Assembly (NCBI RefSeq): GCF_027533625.1
Contig: NZ_JAQAGZ010000033.1
Coordinates: forward strand, 1-62,272
Length of the DNA stretch: 62,272 nt
Source of the DNA: Paenibacillus gyeongsangnamensis
GTDB taxonomy: Bacteria > Bacillota > Bacilli > Paenibacillales > NBRC-103111
Direction: 5' to 3'
A program made the translations under genes and the position numbers. Under the pieces are notes generated by a model, which saw nothing but the letters and a program-made list of their open reading frames with translations, was not told where the DNA came from and made no database searches. Shown here piece after piece: positions 1 through 8,779 of the stretch. How positions within the stretch are numbered: position 1 is the first letter of the stretch; each line of letters begins with the position of its first letter.

Positions 1-177
1 CAGCGTGCAAGATGGATGGGCTCGCTTCAAGAAGTAAGATTTCTGGCCAGTCAATGTGGACTTAAAACGCTCTTGTGATCTGCATGCACATGAATGACGA
101 ACATCGGAAAGCCGTATGAGGGAAAACCTCACGTACGGTTTGATGAGGAGGGGCAGATTTCTCTGCCCTTTACTCTA
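1..177 (+). mobile_element. Group II intron, 3' end (domains V and VI)
   Basis: The segment at about 108-142 has the hallmark of a group II intron domain V: AGCCGTATG, a GAAA-type tetraloop region, then CACGTACGGTT, forming the conserved 34-nt hairpin. It is followed at about 148-172 by a second hairpin (GGGGCAG pairing with CTGCCC) that fits domain VI. The intron should end near TTTACTCTA at about 170-177. The reverse-transcriptase gene would lie upstream, outside the window; a short frame ending at 37 might be its tail, but this is not certain. The intron abuts the structured repeat that starts at 179, so the repeat or its flank is the likely insertion target. Bacterial class C introns are known to insert next to hairpins. 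Confidence 0.85.
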
Positions 178-178
178 G

Positions 179-273
179 TAAGAATTTATAAGTTTTCGTA
201 ACTTATAGCTTCGCAACAACCTTGGTAAACGCGCTGGTCCTTGTAAGACAAGGACGGCGTAGCCGTTTATCCT
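179..273 (+). repeat. 95-nt structured repeat, copy 1
   Basis: This stretch matches 25068-25162 over 95 nt with about seven substitutions and no gaps. It can fold into a hairpin of TATAAGTT with AACTTATA, then a long-range stem of GTAAACG with CGTTTAT that encloses a second hairpin, GTCCTTG-TAAGA-CAAGGAC. One change in the other copy (CAAGGAC to CAAGGGC) keeps pairing through a G-U pair. The element carries no open reading frame. It could be a small mobile repeat or a structured RNA. The group II intron sits at its left edge. Confidence 0.75.
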
Positions 274-333
274 GGGATTCATGAACGGTCATGGGATTTT
301 GAAGGACAGTGAGATTATCCGGAGGTGGAGTCG

Positions 334-1074
334 TTGAACAAGTACAAAAGAATATTGATCAAGCTGAGCGGCGGAGCCGTAGCGGGAGCAAGCGAATTTG
401 GATTTGAGCCGTCCCAGCTGGAGCATATCGCGAGTGAAATCATCGCGGTGGTCGAACGGGGGATCGAGGTATCGCTCGTCATCGGGGGCGGAAATATTTT
501 TAGGGGGAACATGGGGGAGAGCTGGGGCATTGACCGGGCCGAGGCGGATAGTATAGGTACGCTGGCCACTGTGATCAACAGCTTGATGCTGAGAGGGGTG
601 CTCAAGGCGAAGACGAATAAGGAAGTGCGCGTCATGACGGCCATTCCGATTGCGTCTGTTGCCGAACCCTATATCCGGTTAAGAGCCATTCATCATCTGG
701 ATAAGGGGTATATCGTCATCTTTGCAGGCGGGAACGGCCAGCCTTATGTAACGACAGATTATCCTTCCGTGCAAAGGGCGATTGAAGTGAATTGCGAAGC
801 GCTCTTCGTTGCCAAGCAAGGGGTGGACGGCGTCTATACGGCCGATCCGAAGCATGACCCTGCCGCGAAGAAGCTGAAATCGCTTCATTATAATGATGTA
901 CTTCAGCAAAATCTCAAGGTCATGGATCAATCGGCCTTTATCCTGGCGAGAGACCACGGACTTCCGCTGCATGTGTTCAATTTCGATAAGCCCGGCGCCA
1001 TGGCGCAAATTTGCGAAGGACATCATATCGGGACATTCATCAGCAAGGATTCGGTTATGACCTATGAGCAGTAA
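334..1074 (+). CDS. UMP kinase (PyrH) paralogue
   Basis: The protein belongs to the amino-acid-kinase fold and matches UMP kinase, which phosphorylates UMP to UDP with ATP. Visible family features are an N-terminal IKLSGG phosphate loop, VIGGGNIFRG, the IDRAEAD stretch, VIFAGGNGQPYVTTD, the KQGVDGVYTADP segment and the KVMDQSA motif. It is about the usual length (246 residues). A GTG at 325 is also open, but the ribosome site GGAGGTGG at 321-328 overlaps it and fits TTG at 334 better. The canonical pyrH of Bacillota sits in rpsB-tsf-pyrH-frr. Here it stands alone after an intron and repeat and has an IRLRA sequence where IRRRA is usual. It is therefore probably a second, divergent copy whose exact role is not shown. 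Confidence 0.85.
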   Translation: MNKYKRILIKLSGGAVAGASEFGFEPSQLEHIASEIIAVVERGIEVSLVIGGGNIFRGNMGESWGIDRAEADSIGTLATVINSLMLRGVLKAKTNKEVRVMTAIPIASVAEPYIRLRAIHHLDKGYIVIFAGGNGQPYVTTDYPSVQRAIEVNCEALFVAKQGVDGVYTADPKHDPAAKKLKSLHYNDVLQQNLKVMDQSAFILARDHGLPLHVFNFDKPGAMAQICEGHHIGTFISKDSVMTYEQ

Positions 1075-1163
1075 TGGGGATTCGGCCAGACCGGAGCGTG
1101 ATGGAAAGCGAGCCGTCTGCCGATGCAGTAAGCAAGCCGGAAGATCTTCGTGCGTAAAAAGAT

Positions 1164-1197
1164 GAGCCCCGTCCGGCCGGACGGGGCTCGTTCGTTA
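1164..1197. terminator. Bidirectional terminator between pyrH paralogue and sugar-porter remnant
   Basis: A perfect dyad (GAGCCCCGTCC with GGACGGGGCTC, 1164-1189) lies between two convergent genes. On the minus strand it is followed by CATCTTTTTACG, a usable T-tract. On the plus strand it is followed by GTTCGTT. Confidence 0.8.
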
Positions 1198-2140
1198 ATT
1201 GACTTCCGCTGGCGCGGCGATCTCGCGGGACGGCGCGGCCGTGCTTGTCCAGCCGGCCTCGATTTCCTCCAGCGACTTGCCTTTGGTCTCGGTACGACCC
1301 GTCAAGTGAAGAAGAACGTGAAGAGGGACATGAAGCCGAAGATCCAGAACGTCGCCGCCGGCCCGGCCGAATGAAGCAGGGGCGGGAACGACTGGGAGAC
1401 GACGTAGTCCGCCAGCCACAGCGCCATGGAAGCGAGCGCGGTCGCGCGGCCGCGGATCCGGTTCGGGAAAATTTCGGACAACAGCACCCAAACGACCGGT
1501 CCGAGCGATACGGCAAAGGATGCGACGTACAGCAGGATGAATACCAGCACCAGCGGTCCGGAGGTATGCCCGGAGTGAAACGCGGCGCCGATGACGAGAA
1601 GGCACACCGTCATGGATGCGGAGCCTGCGAGCAGAAGTGCTTTGCGTCCTACCTTGTCGATCAGCCACAGCGCCAAAATCGTGAACAGGAAGTTGATCAG
1701 GCCAACCAGAATCGTCTGGATCAGCGAAGCGTTCGTTCCGGCGCCCGTCGTTTTGAATATTTCGGGAGCATAATACATGATGGCGTTGATCCCCGTCACC
1801 TGCTGCAGCACGGCGATCACGACGCCTACGATCAGCGCGGTGCGGAGGCCGGGGCTGAAAAGCTGACGGATCGAGCCGCTCTCCTGCTTGAACGACTCCT
1901 TAATGTCAAGCACTTCTTGCCTGGCCAAGTCCTCGCCGTGAATCTTCAAAAGAATCGGAAGGGCCTCCACCGGACGTCCTTGCTTGATCAGCCATCTCGG
2001 GCTCTCGGGCACGAGGAACAGCAGCAGCATGAACAGCACGCCGGGAATTGCGCCGATACCGAACATCCAGCGCCAAGCGGAGCTGACATCCCAAGCTTCA
2101 TCCCCATACCCTGCGATTCCCAAATTCACGAAGTAGACAG
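1195..2140 (-). pseudogene. Sugar porter (MFS), 5'-truncated and frameshifted
   Basis: The conceptual product covers the second half of a major facilitator sugar porter. Seen are WRWMFGIGA, PESPRWL after helix 6, QQVTGINAIMYYAP, DKVGRKALL, the SEIFPNRIRGRA motif, and the C-terminal ETKGKSLEEIE signature. The first five to six helices are missing: homology starts near YFVNLG at about 2140, directly against the end of the response-regulator fragment. The PETKG-type tail lies in a different frame from the rest, so there is also a one-base shift at about 1302-1315. Full-length family members have about 450-480 residues and import hexoses, pentoses or inositol with protons. This copy cannot work as such. 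Confidence 0.85.
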
Positions 2141-2557
2141 CTCCAGCTCCTCCGTCCGTTTGCGCTTCTCCTGATCCAGCTCGGCTACGAGAAGCCTCAG
2201 TGTGCTTACGACCTGCTCTCGCTTCGCGGGCTTTACAATAAACTCTTTCACGCCGAGCGACAGGGCTTCCTTGGCATAGGCAAAATAGTCATAAGCCGTG
2301 ACCAGCACCATCTTCGTCTCCGGAAGCCGTTCCTTGATCTCGCGCAGCGCGGCCAGTCCTTGTATGCCGGGCATATGGACGTCCATGAAAATAATATGGG
2401 GACGATGCTCCTCCGCTTGCTCGATGGCCGTCCGTCCGTTCTCGGCATGAAGCACCTGGAACGTGTCCGGCATTTCCCGCCGTACGATCCATTCCAAGCC
2501 TTCGCGCTCTAGCGCTTCATCATCCGCGATCAACAGCCGGTACATGGGGATGCTCAA
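2126..2557 (-). pseudogene. YesN-type response regulator, truncated after the receiver domain
   Basis: The 143-residue product is a receiver domain: LLIADDEALERE with the acidic pair, the phospho-acceptor Asp in FMDVHMPG, the conserved TAYDYFAYAKEA switch region, and Lys in IVKPAK. It ends just where a linker and AraC-type DNA-binding domain should follow. The stop arises at the junction with the sugar-porter fragment, so a deletion removed the regulator's output domain and the porter's first half together. It overlaps the end of the kinase frame (about 2520), as in typical kinase-regulator pairs. ATG codons at 2557 and 2545 are both possible starts. Confidence 0.85.
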
Positions 2558-3976
2558 TCTCCTCTCTGATGGGAATCCGTATCGTCACCGTCGTGCCTTG
2601 GTTCGGCACGCTGCGGATGTCGACCAAATCGCTCCGTCCGTAAAAAGCTCCAGCCGCTTAAATACATTCCGCGTTCCGAGGCCTGTAGACTGCTTCCGGG
2701 TGGATTCCGCTTCCAGCCGAAGCAGCGATTGCCGGATCTCCTCGCTCATTCCTACGCCGTTGTCCGTAACCGAAACCAAAATCTCGTCGTCCTTCCTCCG
2801 AATGTCCAGACGGATGACGGCGCCCCGCTCCATGCCCTCGATGCCGTGCACGAACGCATTCTCCACGAGCGGCTGCACCGTTAATGCCGGAATCGGGATA
2901 CCCAGTGCGGATTCGTCGATATCGGTCTCGAAGCTTACCCGGTCCCGGAAGCGGGCCTTCTGTATCGTAAAATATTCCTTTACATGCTGCAGCTCATCGC
3001 GGAGGGTAACCGGTTGATCGAGCCTCCGCAGATTATATCGGAGCAGGTTGGACATGGATACGATCAGATCGCTGGCTTGCTCCGCTCCCTCGAGTAACGC
3101 CAGCTTCGAGAGGGCGTTCAGCGTATTGAAGAGAAAGTGCGGATTCATCTGGCTTTGCAGCGCCTGCAGCTCGAGCTCCCTGACGAGGCGGTCCTTTTCC
3201 AGGCTTAGCTTAACTCGCTCGATCAGCAATTTCAGGTCGGCGAGCATTTGCCGGAAGGCGTCGGACAAGATACCGAGCTCGTCCTTCGAAGAGAGGGAGG
3301 GGGCTCGGTATCGAGCTGGCCTTTGGCGATATGCCGGGCCATGCCGACGAGCCGGCTGACCGGCTCGGTAATGCTGCGGGAAATCCAGAACGCGACGGCG
3401 ATGCTCAGGAGCGTGTTCACGATGAATACGGCTGCGCCCAGCCGGTTCATCCGTACGTTCTCTTCTTGAATTTGCTTATAGACCGGCTGATAGTAACGAA
3501 GCTCCTCGTCCACGAGCTGCTGCGCCTCTTCCCGGATAAAGCCGGCGGTCCGCTCCGCCTTGTCGTAATAGGCTAGTGCGGTTCCCGGCGACGGAAGCTG
3601 AGCCGCCGCGAGCGAGGCTTGTTCTTGCTCGATCAAGGTGCTCAGCATATGAACGTAATCGTTCAGCGCGACAGCGCTCGGGGGGACGGTTCCCTTTGCG
3701 GACAGCAGCTTCCGCTGCCCCTCCAGCTCGTTCCTTTGCTGCTCCAGCACGGCCGGGCCCTTCGCATCCGGGTTTATTTAAGTACCCGTACAGCTGCTGA
3801 AGATAACGGTCCGCCGTCTGGGAAGACTGATTGTAGAGCAGGATGCGATCCATCATTACGCCATAGCTTTCCTGCACGATCTTGCCGCTCTGAAATAAAA
3901 AGAACGTGACCAAATTGACCATCAGCACGAGCAATGGAATGAAGAGCAGCAGCTTTCTGCGAATCGTCATCGGCAC
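2520..3976 (-). pseudogene. YesM-type sensor histidine kinase with three frameshifts
   Basis: Conceptual translation across frames gives an N-terminal membrane helix (IRRKLLLFIPLLVLM), an extracytoplasmic sensor region, a second helix with AFWISRSITEPVSRL leading into HAMP, the LytS/YesM histidine-kinase box (ALQSQMNPHFLFNTLN) and an ATPase domain with VQPLVENAFVHG and DNGVGM. The frame changes near 3772 (one extra A in an AAA run), near 3290 (one C short in a C-run) and near 2643 (one T short in a T-run). The true C-terminus (RSVPNQGTTVTIRIP) is in the last frame. Such kinases sense extracellular carbohydrate with a binding protein and signal to a YesN regulator. Two or three shifts lie in homopolymers, so sequence error is a real alternative, but both flanking partner genes also have deletions. 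Confidence 0.8.
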
Positions 3977-4717
3977 GCGCCTCCGGTTCCATCGCTCGAG
4001 CTGCCCATGCCGATCACCCGAAATTCGGTGAATTGCCGGGAGGGCGGCGTTTTACCGTGAAAATAATCGTTCAGCAGCAATACCGCGTCGTAGCCCATTT
4101 CCATCGGCTGCTGCACGACGCTTGCAGCAATACGGCATTGCCGGATGCCTTCCGTCGTATCGGGCAGATCGTCGAAGCCGTACAGCCGCACGCTTCGTGA
4201 AGGCTGCCGGGTAGCCGCCTCCAGCATGCCGGGAGCGTCCAAGGCGCTGAATCCGACGAGATCATCGACCTGAGGATGCCGACTCAGAAGCTCCTCGGCC
4301 TGCTGAGCCGCCTGCAGCCGCGAAATGTTGGAGGTTCGCACCTCGGCGACCGATAACCCCGGATAGCGGCTGATCGCCTTACGGAAACCCTCCAGCCGGA
4401 GCTTCTGGCTCTCGGCCTCGCTTCCGATCAGCACCCCGATGGTGGCGGAGCCGCCCGAGCCTTGCGCGACGAGCTCGCCCATCCGCTGTCCCGCAGCGAG
4501 GTTATCTGTTCCGTTGCTCGACGGAGCGCCAGAACGGATTGTCCAGCTCTTGCGATATCAGCACGACATGCCGGAGCCGGCCGTCGCCGGATTGCCGGGC
4601 CTCCAGCGGCTCCACCGCATGCCGGATACGAAGCGTAGAGAAGAAAAATTGCAGAAGCAAATACGCAAACAAAGCAAGCAGCATGAGAGGGCCCCAGATC
4701 CACCACCGTTTCAGCAT
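3967..4717 (-). pseudogene. Membrane-anchored sugar-binding protein (LacI-type fold), internal deletion
   Basis: The N-terminal part (from 4717) has one membrane helix (LMLLALFAYLLLQFFF) and then RLRHVVLISQELDNPFW, the start of a periplasmic sugar-binding domain. The second part resumes in another frame with GTDNLAAGQRMGEL, GTIGVLIGSE and YGFDDLPDT, typical of the later half of the same domain. The region that should join them, roughly 75 residues, is missing at about 4505-4525. The end overlaps the kinase start by about 10 nt, consistent with one signalling operon in which the binding protein presents sugar to the kinase. Confidence 0.75.
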
Positions 4718-5046
4718 CTTGCCTCTCCTTTATTCATCGGATGATTCAAACCTAATGCCATAGATGAAGATATAGGCCCATTATACAGAAATCATCCGTC
4801 AAACCCAAACAAGACCTACAGGCCGGTCACGGCAAAATAAGAAAGCGGGCCGGAATCCTCCGGTTGTCAAGCCGAGTTAGAAGCGAATGCGCACTTTGCC
4901 GAACTGTTCCCCACTTGTGAAATAACGCTTCGTTTGAAGTACCCGCATCGAACGGACCGTACAAATTCATCTTGAACAATTTCGCGTTCCATAATAGGAT
5001 GGAACTGGTATTAAATAGGACTGTTGGCCGAAGGAGCAGGAGTACT

Positions 5047-6717
5047 GTGGAGCATCTATCCTTGTTTGAACTATATCGCCGATTGCCGGCTATGCTGGAT
5101 GAAATCGAGGATTCCATTTATATTATGAAGGTCGTGAACGGCGAATTTCAGTATGCTTACGTCAATCGGGCGGCTACGCGTTTCAGCGGAATAACCAATG
5201 CGGATGCGGGAAAAACGTTCGCCGAGAAAAATTCCCCGCAAATGGCGGCCTATTTGCATAAAAAATATACCAAGGTGCTGAACCTCCGTACGCCGCTTTG
5301 TTACGAGGACGGTATCGTTCTGCCCAACGGCCTGCTGAGCGGGGAGAGCCTCATTACTCCGATAGTGGAAGATGACGGACGGATTGACTACATCATCTCG
5401 ATAACCCGGGACATTACCCAGCGCAAAAAAAACGAAGAGCTGCTGCGGGAGTACGCGTATCATGACGATCTTACCGGGCTGTACAACCGAAGGTACTTAC
5501 TGGAGCACGTGTCGCGCCCTTATGCCGTTCACTTGTTCGACCTCGATCATTTCAAAAACATTAACGACACGTTCGGTCATGATATTGGCGATGCCGTTCT
5601 GCAGGAAGCCGCTGCGAGACTAAGCGGCCGTTTTCATGCGCAAGGCCAAGCTGTCGTTCGCCTCGGAGGCGATGAGTTTCTTGTGGCCTCCAGCCAAGCG
5701 GACATTCCTCCGGATCGGATAGCGATGGATATTCTTGAGCTGTTTCTGGAGCCATTCCTCATTCATGACCGTCCGATGAAGCTTTCCGTTTCCATCGGGG
5801 TGGCTGTAAATTCAGGCGCGGAAGATATCCCGGCGTTATTGAAAGCGGCGGATATCGCGCTTTATCGTGCCAAAGGGGAGGGCCGCAAGCGATTCCATAT
5901 ATACGAGCCTTCCGTCAAATATGATCATGTCGTGAAATATTCGCATGAGCTGGAGCTGGCATCGGCGATCGAACGCTGCGAGCTTGAGCTATGGTATCAG
6001 CCGGTTTACAACACCTTCCAGTCGAAGATCGTCGGAGCGGAGGCGCTGCTTCGCTGGAATCATGCGAGGCAGGGGCTCCTATCTCCCGGAGATTTCATTC
6101 CGGTTGCGGAAGAAACGGGTTTGATCGGACCGATCGGCGATTGGGTGCTTCGCCGCGCCAGTGCGGATTGGCATTTGCTTCGCGAGACGTTTGGTGGTGA
6201 TTTTAAGGTGTCGGTGAATATTTCACGCGTGCAGCTGCATGAGCCCGGCTTTGTGGAGCGGCTGCTTGCGATCGTCCGTCAGGAGCGGGTGCCATCCGGG
6301 TGCATTGTGCTGGAAATCACGGAATCAACGTTCATTCACGACGTCGACAGCTTCAGTCAATTGCTCAAGCAGCTGCGCGGCGAAGGCTTCACCATAGCGC
6401 TGGATGACTTCGGCACGGGTTATTCCTCCCTCAGCATGCTGACGCTGCTGCCGATCGATACGCTAAAGATTGACCGCTCTTTCGTTCATCATATGAATCC
6501 TCCGCTGTTGTTTGCGATCCTTGCGATGGCCCGCGCGCTGAACCTCCACGTGATTGCGGAGGGCGTCGAGGAGCTGGAGCAATTCAAGAAGCTGGTGGAG
6601 ATGGACTGCCCCGGCGTTCAGGGCTATTGGATTTCCAGACCGCTGAAGCTGGAACAGCTGCTGCAGGGGATAAACGGCATACAAGGGACCGCCGAACGGA
6701 TACCGATCGAAACGTAA
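5047..6717 (+). CDS. PAS-GGDEF-EAL protein (cyclic di-GMP turnover)
   Basis: From about residue 1 to 130 there is a PAS-like sensor ending in ITRDITQRKKNEELL. Next comes a diguanylate cyclase domain (HDDLTGLYNRRYL, DLDHFKNINDTFGH, and the active-site RLGGDEF), then an EAL phosphodiesterase domain (AEALLRWNH, EITES, LDDFGTGYSSL, LKIDRSFV, IAEGVE). Both catalytic signatures are intact, so it may make or degrade c-di-GMP, or have one domain act as a sensor. The frame is open upstream to a TTG at 4972, but GTG at 5047 has a good site (AAGGAGCAGGAG) at the right distance, giving about 556 residues. No membrane helix is visible, so it is likely cytoplasmic. It is transcribed away from the decayed kinase locus. 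Confidence 0.9.
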   Translation: MEHLSLFELYRRLPAMLDEIEDSIYIMKVVNGEFQYAYVNRAATRFSGITNADAGKTFAEKNSPQMAAYLHKKYTKVLNLRTPLCYEDGIVLPNGLLSGESLITPIVEDDGRIDYIISITRDITQRKKNEELLREYAYHDDLTGLYNRRYLLEHVSRPYAVHLFDLDHFKNINDTFGHDIGDAVLQEAAARLSGRFHAQGQAVVRLGGDEFLVASSQADIPPDRIAMDILELFLEPFLIHDRPMKLSVSIGVAVNSGAEDIPALLKAADIALYRAKGEGRKRFHIYEPSVKYDHVVKYSHELELASAIERCELELWYQPVYNTFQSKIVGAEALLRWNHARQGLLSPGDFIPVAEETGLIGPIGDWVLRRASADWHLLRETFGGDFKVSVNISRVQLHEPGFVERLLAIVRQERVPSGCIVLEITESTFIHDVDSFSQLLKQLRGEGFTIALDDFGTGYSSLSMLTLLPIDTLKIDRSFVHHMNPPLLFAILAMARALNLHVIAEGVEELEQFKKLVEMDCPGVQGYWISRPLKLEQLLQGINGIQGTAERIPIET

Positions 6718-6724
6718 GGCGAAG

Positions 6725-6760
6725 ACAGGCAAGCTGTGCGGCAGCTTGCCTGTTTCTTTT
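6725..6760 (+). terminator. Rho-independent terminator after the GGDEF/EAL gene
   Basis: A 12-bp stem (ACAGGCAAGCTG with CAGCTTGCCTGT, loop TGCGG) is followed by TTCTTTT, eight bases after the stop codon. Confidence 0.85.
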
Positions 6761-6960
6761 CTAAGAAGAAACAGGCTATATGGGAGAAAAACCAAGAATG
6801 GCGGAGCATAGCGCAAATGATCGACGTTTACAAGCTGCCGGTTGCCTTCTCCGCGTCCTATTCAACGGTTGTCAAAGGGCGGCCGCCGAACAATAATGGA
6901 ATAACATTACACCTAACATTAAATTCAGAAAAGATCGAACGGAGAAGGGAATCGCCTGCA

Positions 6961-7854
6961 ATGAATAAACTATCAAAATTACAAACCATTCTTCTCATCG
7001 TATTTCTGGTTACGGTTTGGGGAGTGAATTGGCCGCTGTCGAAGATGGCCTTATCGTATGCTCCGCCCGTCTTGTTCTCCGGCCTCCGGACCTTGCTTGG
7101 CGGCCTGCTGCTGCTGATCGTGGCTCTGCCGCGATACAAGCGCCTGCAGTTAAAGGCGGCTTGGCCGATCTACTTGCTTTCCGCACTCTTTAACGTCATT
7201 CTGTACTATGGTCTCCAGACGATCGGCTTGAATTATTTGCCTTCCGGCCTGTTCTCCGCCATTGTGTTTCTCCAGCCTGTTCTGGTCGGCATCTTTTCTT
7301 GGATGTGGCTCGGAGAATCGATGTACGGCTTGAAAATCGCAGGTCTGATTCTCGGGTTCTCCGGTGTCGGGATGATCAGCTCCGGCGGAATATCCGGCCA
7401 CATTTCCCTGACGGGAATTTTGCTGGCCTTGGGGTCTGCGCTCAGCTGGGCGCTCGGAACCGTTTTTGTGAAGAAAAAGAGCGGCGCCGTAGACCCCATC
7501 TGGCTGGTCACCTTCCAATTAATCGCCGGCGGGCTGATCATGACGGCGGCCGGGTCGAGCCTCGAGCGGTGGACGGCGATCGCATGGACGCCGGTTTTCA
7601 TTCTTTCGCTCTTGTTCATCTCCCTGTTCGTTATCGCCATCGGATGGCTTGTGTTCTACAAGTTGATCGACTCCGGAGAGGCGAGCAAGGTATCTTCTTA
7701 CACGTTCTTTATCCCGATTGTAGCTATTGGAGTCGGAAGCATTGCGCTGCATGAAAGACTGACCTATTCGCTGCTTGGCGGCATGCTGCTCATTCTGGCC
7801 AGCATCTTCCTCGTCAACCGGAACCCGGGCAAGGCCGCGCTGAAATCGGAGTAA
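6961..7854 (+). CDS. EamA-family transporter (drug/metabolite superfamily)
   Basis: The 297-residue product has ten predicted membrane helices in two EamA repeats. Family features are VTVWGVNWPLSKMAL early in the protein, LLSALFNVILYYGLQ, FLQPVLVGIFSW closing the first repeat, and the second-repeat YTFFIPIVAIGVGSIALHERLT. The frame is open further upstream, but that extension has no membrane or family character. ATG at 6961 follows GGAGAAGGG, so it is taken as the start. Such proteins export or exchange small metabolites; the substrate cannot be read from sequence. A weak hairpin of AGCCCA with TGGGCT follows the stop. Confidence 0.9.
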   Translation: MNKLSKLQTILLIVFLVTVWGVNWPLSKMALSYAPPVLFSGLRTLLGGLLLLIVALPRYKRLQLKAAWPIYLLSALFNVILYYGLQTIGLNYLPSGLFSAIVFLQPVLVGIFSWMWLGESMYGLKIAGLILGFSGVGMISSGGISGHISLTGILLALGSALSWALGTVFVKKKSGAVDPIWLVTFQLIAGGLIMTAAGSSLERWTAIAWTPVFILSLLFISLFVIAIGWLVFYKLIDSGEASKVSSYTFFIPIVAIGVGSIALHERLTYSLLGGMLLILASIFLVNRNPGKAALKSE

Positions 7855-7891
7855 GCCCAGACTTTTTATTGAAAGATGGTATAAATTGGGC

Positions 7892-7921
7892 TTTACAAAA
7901 AGCATGACCGCGGGTTAAAAT
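7892..7921 (+). promoter_or_regulatory. Candidate promoter for the riboswitch transcript
   Basis: TTTACA at 7892-7897 and TAAAAT at 7916-7921 are separated by 18 nt and lie about 30 nt before the aptamer. Confidence 0.5.
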
Positions 7922-7947
7922 CTAAGGTACAACTTCATAATGCGATT

Positions 7948-8130
7948 ATCATCGCTGAATTTTCTTTGAGAAGAGCGGGGGAACCAAGGTTTCATGGGGT
8001 GAATCGACGTGCAATAAGTTGCACGTTGTAGGGCGATTTCTCACAGCCCGAATCCGTCAGCTAACCTCGTAAGCGAAAAGTGGGAGGATAGATGTGTTAA
8101 ATCAACACAAGGTCTAGCCTTGTGTTTTTT
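7948..8130 (+). promoter_or_regulatory. c-di-AMP riboswitch (ydaO/yuaA class) with terminator platform
   Basis: The conserved blocks of the ydaO aptamer appear in order: GAGCGGGGGAACCAA (7973-7987), GGGGTGAATC, a variable hairpin (ACGTGCAA with TTGCACGT), GTAGGGCGA, CCGAATCCGTCAGCTAACC, and TCGTAAGCG. CGCT at 7953 pairs with AGCG at 8072 to close the aptamer. An intrinsic terminator (8104-8130) follows at once, so the expression platform is transcriptional. In this class c-di-AMP binding normally favours termination. The first gene downstream is the small reading frame at 8227. Confidence 0.92.
8104..8130 (+). terminator. Riboswitch expression-platform terminator
   Basis: AACACAAGG pairs with CCTTGTGTT across a TCTAG loop and runs into a T-tract ending at 8130. 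Confidence 0.85.
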
Positions 8131-8226
8131 GTGTTATTTTCCCATGGATTTCGCGATGGGCAGCGTAAACCCGACTGCTGAAGTTTTCCCGACTCCGCTG
8201 TTAAACTTGAGAGGAGGATTTACGGT

Positions 8227-8394
8227 ATGGAAAGAAAAGAAAAGCTGTATTGTTTATTCGAGAGACTCAGTGAACGCGATCAGATGAAGGCTTTTGAATT
8301 TATCCAGGAACTAGCTTACCGTCATAAGGATCATGCGGAAGAGCAGGATGTCATGGAGCTGTACGGCAAAAATTATTTTGTCGTTCCGGATTGA
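8227..8394 (+). CDS. 55-residue small protein under c-di-AMP riboswitch control
   Basis: The short gene starts at ATG 8227 behind a near-perfect site (GAGGAGGA, about 10 nt upstream) and ends at 8394. The product begins MERKEKLYCLFERLSERDQM and continues with a charged, helical stretch containing FEFIQELAYRHKDH. It has one Cys and no membrane helix or signal peptide. It is the only gene between the riboswitch terminator and the next terminator (8426), so it is the only apparent target of the switch. Genes under this riboswitch usually serve potassium or osmolyte transport and cell-wall remodelling. I do not recognise the family, so its function is open; a regulatory protein for turgor or wall processes is only a guess. 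Confidence 0.7.
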   Translation: MERKEKLYCLFERLSERDQMKAFEFIQELAYRHKDHAEEQDVMELYGKNYFVVPD

Positions 8395-8425
8395 TCTCCT
8401 CAAAAGCAGGGCATGTTCAAGCAGG

Positions 8426-8453
8426 AAGGCCGCGATTTTTGCGGTCTTTTTTT
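8426..8453 (+). terminator. Terminator after the 55-codon gene
   Basis: A short GC stem (GGCCGC with GCGGTC around a GATTTTT loop) is followed by seven T residues. Confidence 0.8.
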
Positions 8454-8703
8454 CGTTGCGGTCGTTCCGTTCTCCCGGGTATGATAAAATCCTGAGCTAA
8501 TGAGAGAAAGGGACGAATTTACCTACTAATGTCGATACGATAGAGCCGGTGCAGGGAGGCGGTGAGCTCGATTGCAAGGCGACCTGTTGTCAGTAGTAAG
8601 AGCTCAGGTAAACCGTTACATAAGTCGCAGGATTTCCGATGCGCATACCTTAAATAGAGATATATGACGAGCTGGGGCATGATGTTGCGGTGACAATCAA
8701 GGA

Positions 8704-8752
8704 TTGACAAACGGAACTAATATATTCATAATGAAATTATCAAAATGACAAT
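8704..8752 (+). promoter_or_regulatory. Promoter and operator of the NrtR-like Nudix gene
   Basis: TTGACA (8704-8709) and CATAAT (8727-8732) are spaced by 17 nt. Directly downstream, at 8736-8752, lies the dyad ATTATCAAAATGACAAT, placed to block transcription start. A matching 17-mer occurs before pncA at 9575. The shared pattern is ATTRTCA-N3-TRAYAAT. I infer these are operators of the Nudix-wHTH protein. Confidence 0.65.
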
Positions 8753-8779
8753 ATAAATCATGGCAGGCGGGTGATTTGA

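Noticed and set aside
1245..2174. 309-codon plus-strand frame
   Set aside because: Antisense to the sugar-porter remnant; low-complexity Arg/Gln/His composition; no family character.
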